This document shows positions 7,901 to 8,042 of a DNA stretch of 8,042 nucleotides, piece after piece. Source of the DNA: an uncultured Clostridium sp. (GTDB lineage: Bacteria > Bacillota > Clostridia > Lachnospirales > Lachnospiraceae); contig USBM01000094.1 in NCBI GenBank assembly GCA_900552885.1, positions 1 to 8,042 of the forward strand. The letters are read 5' to 3'. How positions within the stretch are numbered: position 1 is the stretch's first letter; each line of letters opens with the position of its first letter. The notes under the pieces are model-generated. The model was not told where the DNA came from. It did no database searches and saw only the letters and a program-made list of their open reading frames with translations. A program made the translations under genes and the position numbers.

Positions 7901-7976
7901 ATACTAACACCAGGATCATTTGCAGATACCCGGATGTACTGCCCTTCTTATGCTGTATCTTCTTTTTGTGAAACAT
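4917..7976 (-). CDS. Two-component-propeller/Y_Y_Y sensor fused to an HD-GYP c-di-GMP phosphodiesterase
   Basis: The 1019-residue protein has a basic N-terminus and a hydrophobic segment (18-36), then an extracytoplasmic part. About 14 Reg_prop repeats lie between 85 and 650, such as GVLWIGTYGGLYRY (87-100), GRLWIGTNDNGL (126-137), GNLWFTSS (333-340) and HLWISTSGNGLYEV (418-431); 14 blades fit two seven-bladed propellers. A Y_Y_Y domain follows (about 690-760, with TYTNLPVGTYTFHLGV). A transmembrane helix spans 769-791, then a helical linker (792-822). The HD-GYP domain (822-1000) keeps H837, H869-D870 (LLHDIGK), H898, H922-H923 and D951, so metal-dependent hydrolysis of c-di-GMP is expected; the GYP motif reads GYV (930-932). 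The architecture copies hybrid two-component sensors of Bacteroides but replaces the histidine kinase with HD-GYP. The ligand is unknown; glycans are usual for this sensor fold. No ribosome binding site precedes the ATG at 7976 and the frame is open to the window edge, so the true start may be upstream. Confidence 0.93.
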   Translation of the reverse strand: MFHKKKIQHKKGSTSGYLQMILVLVLCGGMVMSPFTSFGKEKGTSDDSVGSDRTTVYNYNAYVQTIYNGRNGLPGGSANDIAQTNDGVLWIGTYGGLYRYGGNEFEWMNSFESAKNVNCLYTDEEGRLWIGTNDNGLSICINEKISNVVTEADGLSSDSVRCITQCTDGDYYVGTTGSLAILTLAGGLSVETVIPDIVYAGSISADANGNVAVVTSEGKLYLLRERKVVSEITAENGNAYTCCSFDEDGMLYAGTTGSTIEVLGVNSKGMKRQTTYECEGLRNLKSLRFSDEGILFICADTGMGYMDDQKEYCGIQADAFSSSVDHMLIDYQGNLWFTSSRLGLLRLCPSVFTDIYHEAGLTDQVVNCVTQWNGDYYFGTDNGLDMVHEGKMQEATNSLTEQLAGIRVRNLYVDQKNHLWISTSGNGLYEVRESGNVTTYTNENGLPGNKLRMVLELEDGAIVSAGDSGIAYIENGKVTDVIRYEEGLKNPKVLCLMQQADGTLLAGTDGGGVAVICDRKVIQTLTKQDGLGSEVILRMKSDLDGEGTFFVTSNSICYQDKDGIRILDFPYYNNYDIVESTSGMMFVLGSAGIYVVDKEDLLAGNADYKLLDSRSGLLKSFTPNAWNYMDADENLYLSTDSGVLCMNLNRYTVSVRSYRMIVRSVKVDDSIYSVERGETTVLPSGVNRIEIVPEIINYSLNLPNVSIYMEGFDKQPKIIPQNELKSITYTNLPVGTYTFHLGVMDSRGKRIMAESTYTIEKEREIYDNWWFVCYTVVVFALVVAYLTWLFFRTQIQRTLNMQRKELEFARSQVEMGNETVLTIARTVDAKDENTSQHSVRVSEYSVMIARRLGFDDASCEQLRKAALLHDIGKIGIPDRVLNKPGRLTDEEYEIMKSHVVKGAEILKKFTLVENVQEGALYHHERYDGHGYVHGLKGEEIPLNARIIGIADAFDAMTANRVYRRKLDFDFVIGELKKGKGTQFDPDLVDIMLQLIEEREIDVEQLYEDQTATVNEEVQG

Positions 7977-8042
7977 GTGAAATATTGTACGACGATTCCG
8001 ATAAATACGAATTGCAAGAAATACGATCAGAATGGTTAACGT
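7977..8042 (-). other. Open in-frame extension of the HD-GYP sensor encoding a hydrophobic helix
   Basis: The 22 codons upstream of the ATG at 7976 have no stop in the same frame. They read TLTILIVFLAIRIYRNRR followed by TIFH, a plausible membrane helix with a positive end. Either the sensor starts outside the window and has two N-terminal membrane segments, or an upstream gene ends in this frame region by chance. None of the 22 codons is ATG, GTG or TTG. Confidence 0.35.

Noticed and set aside
1..8042. tRNA, rRNA, CRISPR arrays, attachment sites or transposases
   Set aside because: Nothing resembling cloverleaf genes, spaced direct repeats or mobile-element proteins was seen on either strand.

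Overview
All genes in this window lie on the minus strand. Moderately low GC, strong AGGAGG-type ribosome binding sites and the protein families suggest a Gram-positive anaerobe of the Clostridia, most likely Lachnospiraceae-like. That placement is an inference from style, not from a marker gene.

Reading in the direction of transcription (high to low coordinates), the first block is a tight three-gene operon. It starts with a 1019-residue membrane sensor (4917-7976) that carries about 14 beta-propeller repeats, a Y_Y_Y domain, a transmembrane helix and a cytoplasmic HD-GYP c-di-GMP phosphodiesterase. Its stop codon overlaps the start of a membrane-anchored BMP/PnrA-type substrate-binding protein (3724-4920). 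After 46 bases comes a GGDEF-EAL protein (1983-3677) with a degraded GGDEF domain and an intact EAL catalytic set. The operon thus holds two different classes of c-di-GMP hydrolase, two likely extracytoplasmic sensing modules, no recognisable active cyclase and no transporter permease or ATPase. I read it as a ligand-responsive module that lowers c-di-GMP; this is an inference.

The 402-base gap at 1581-1982 holds a well-formed extended -10 promoter (1942-1970). It is followed by a long region that can fold on the minus strand into small hairpins and a large rod about 214 nt long with an apical 10-bp hairpin. This looks like a structured noncoding RNA of about 320 nt, or a structured leader. 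The raiA-motif class is my best, unproven, family guess.

Downstream is a two-gene unit: a short-chain dehydrogenase/reductase (780-1580) with an unusual enlarged nucleotide-binding loop, then a MurR/RpiR-family regulator with an SIS domain (1-753), cut by the window edge. The RpiR protein probably responds to a phosphorylated sugar-like metabolite and may control this unit; the substrate of the reductase is unknown.
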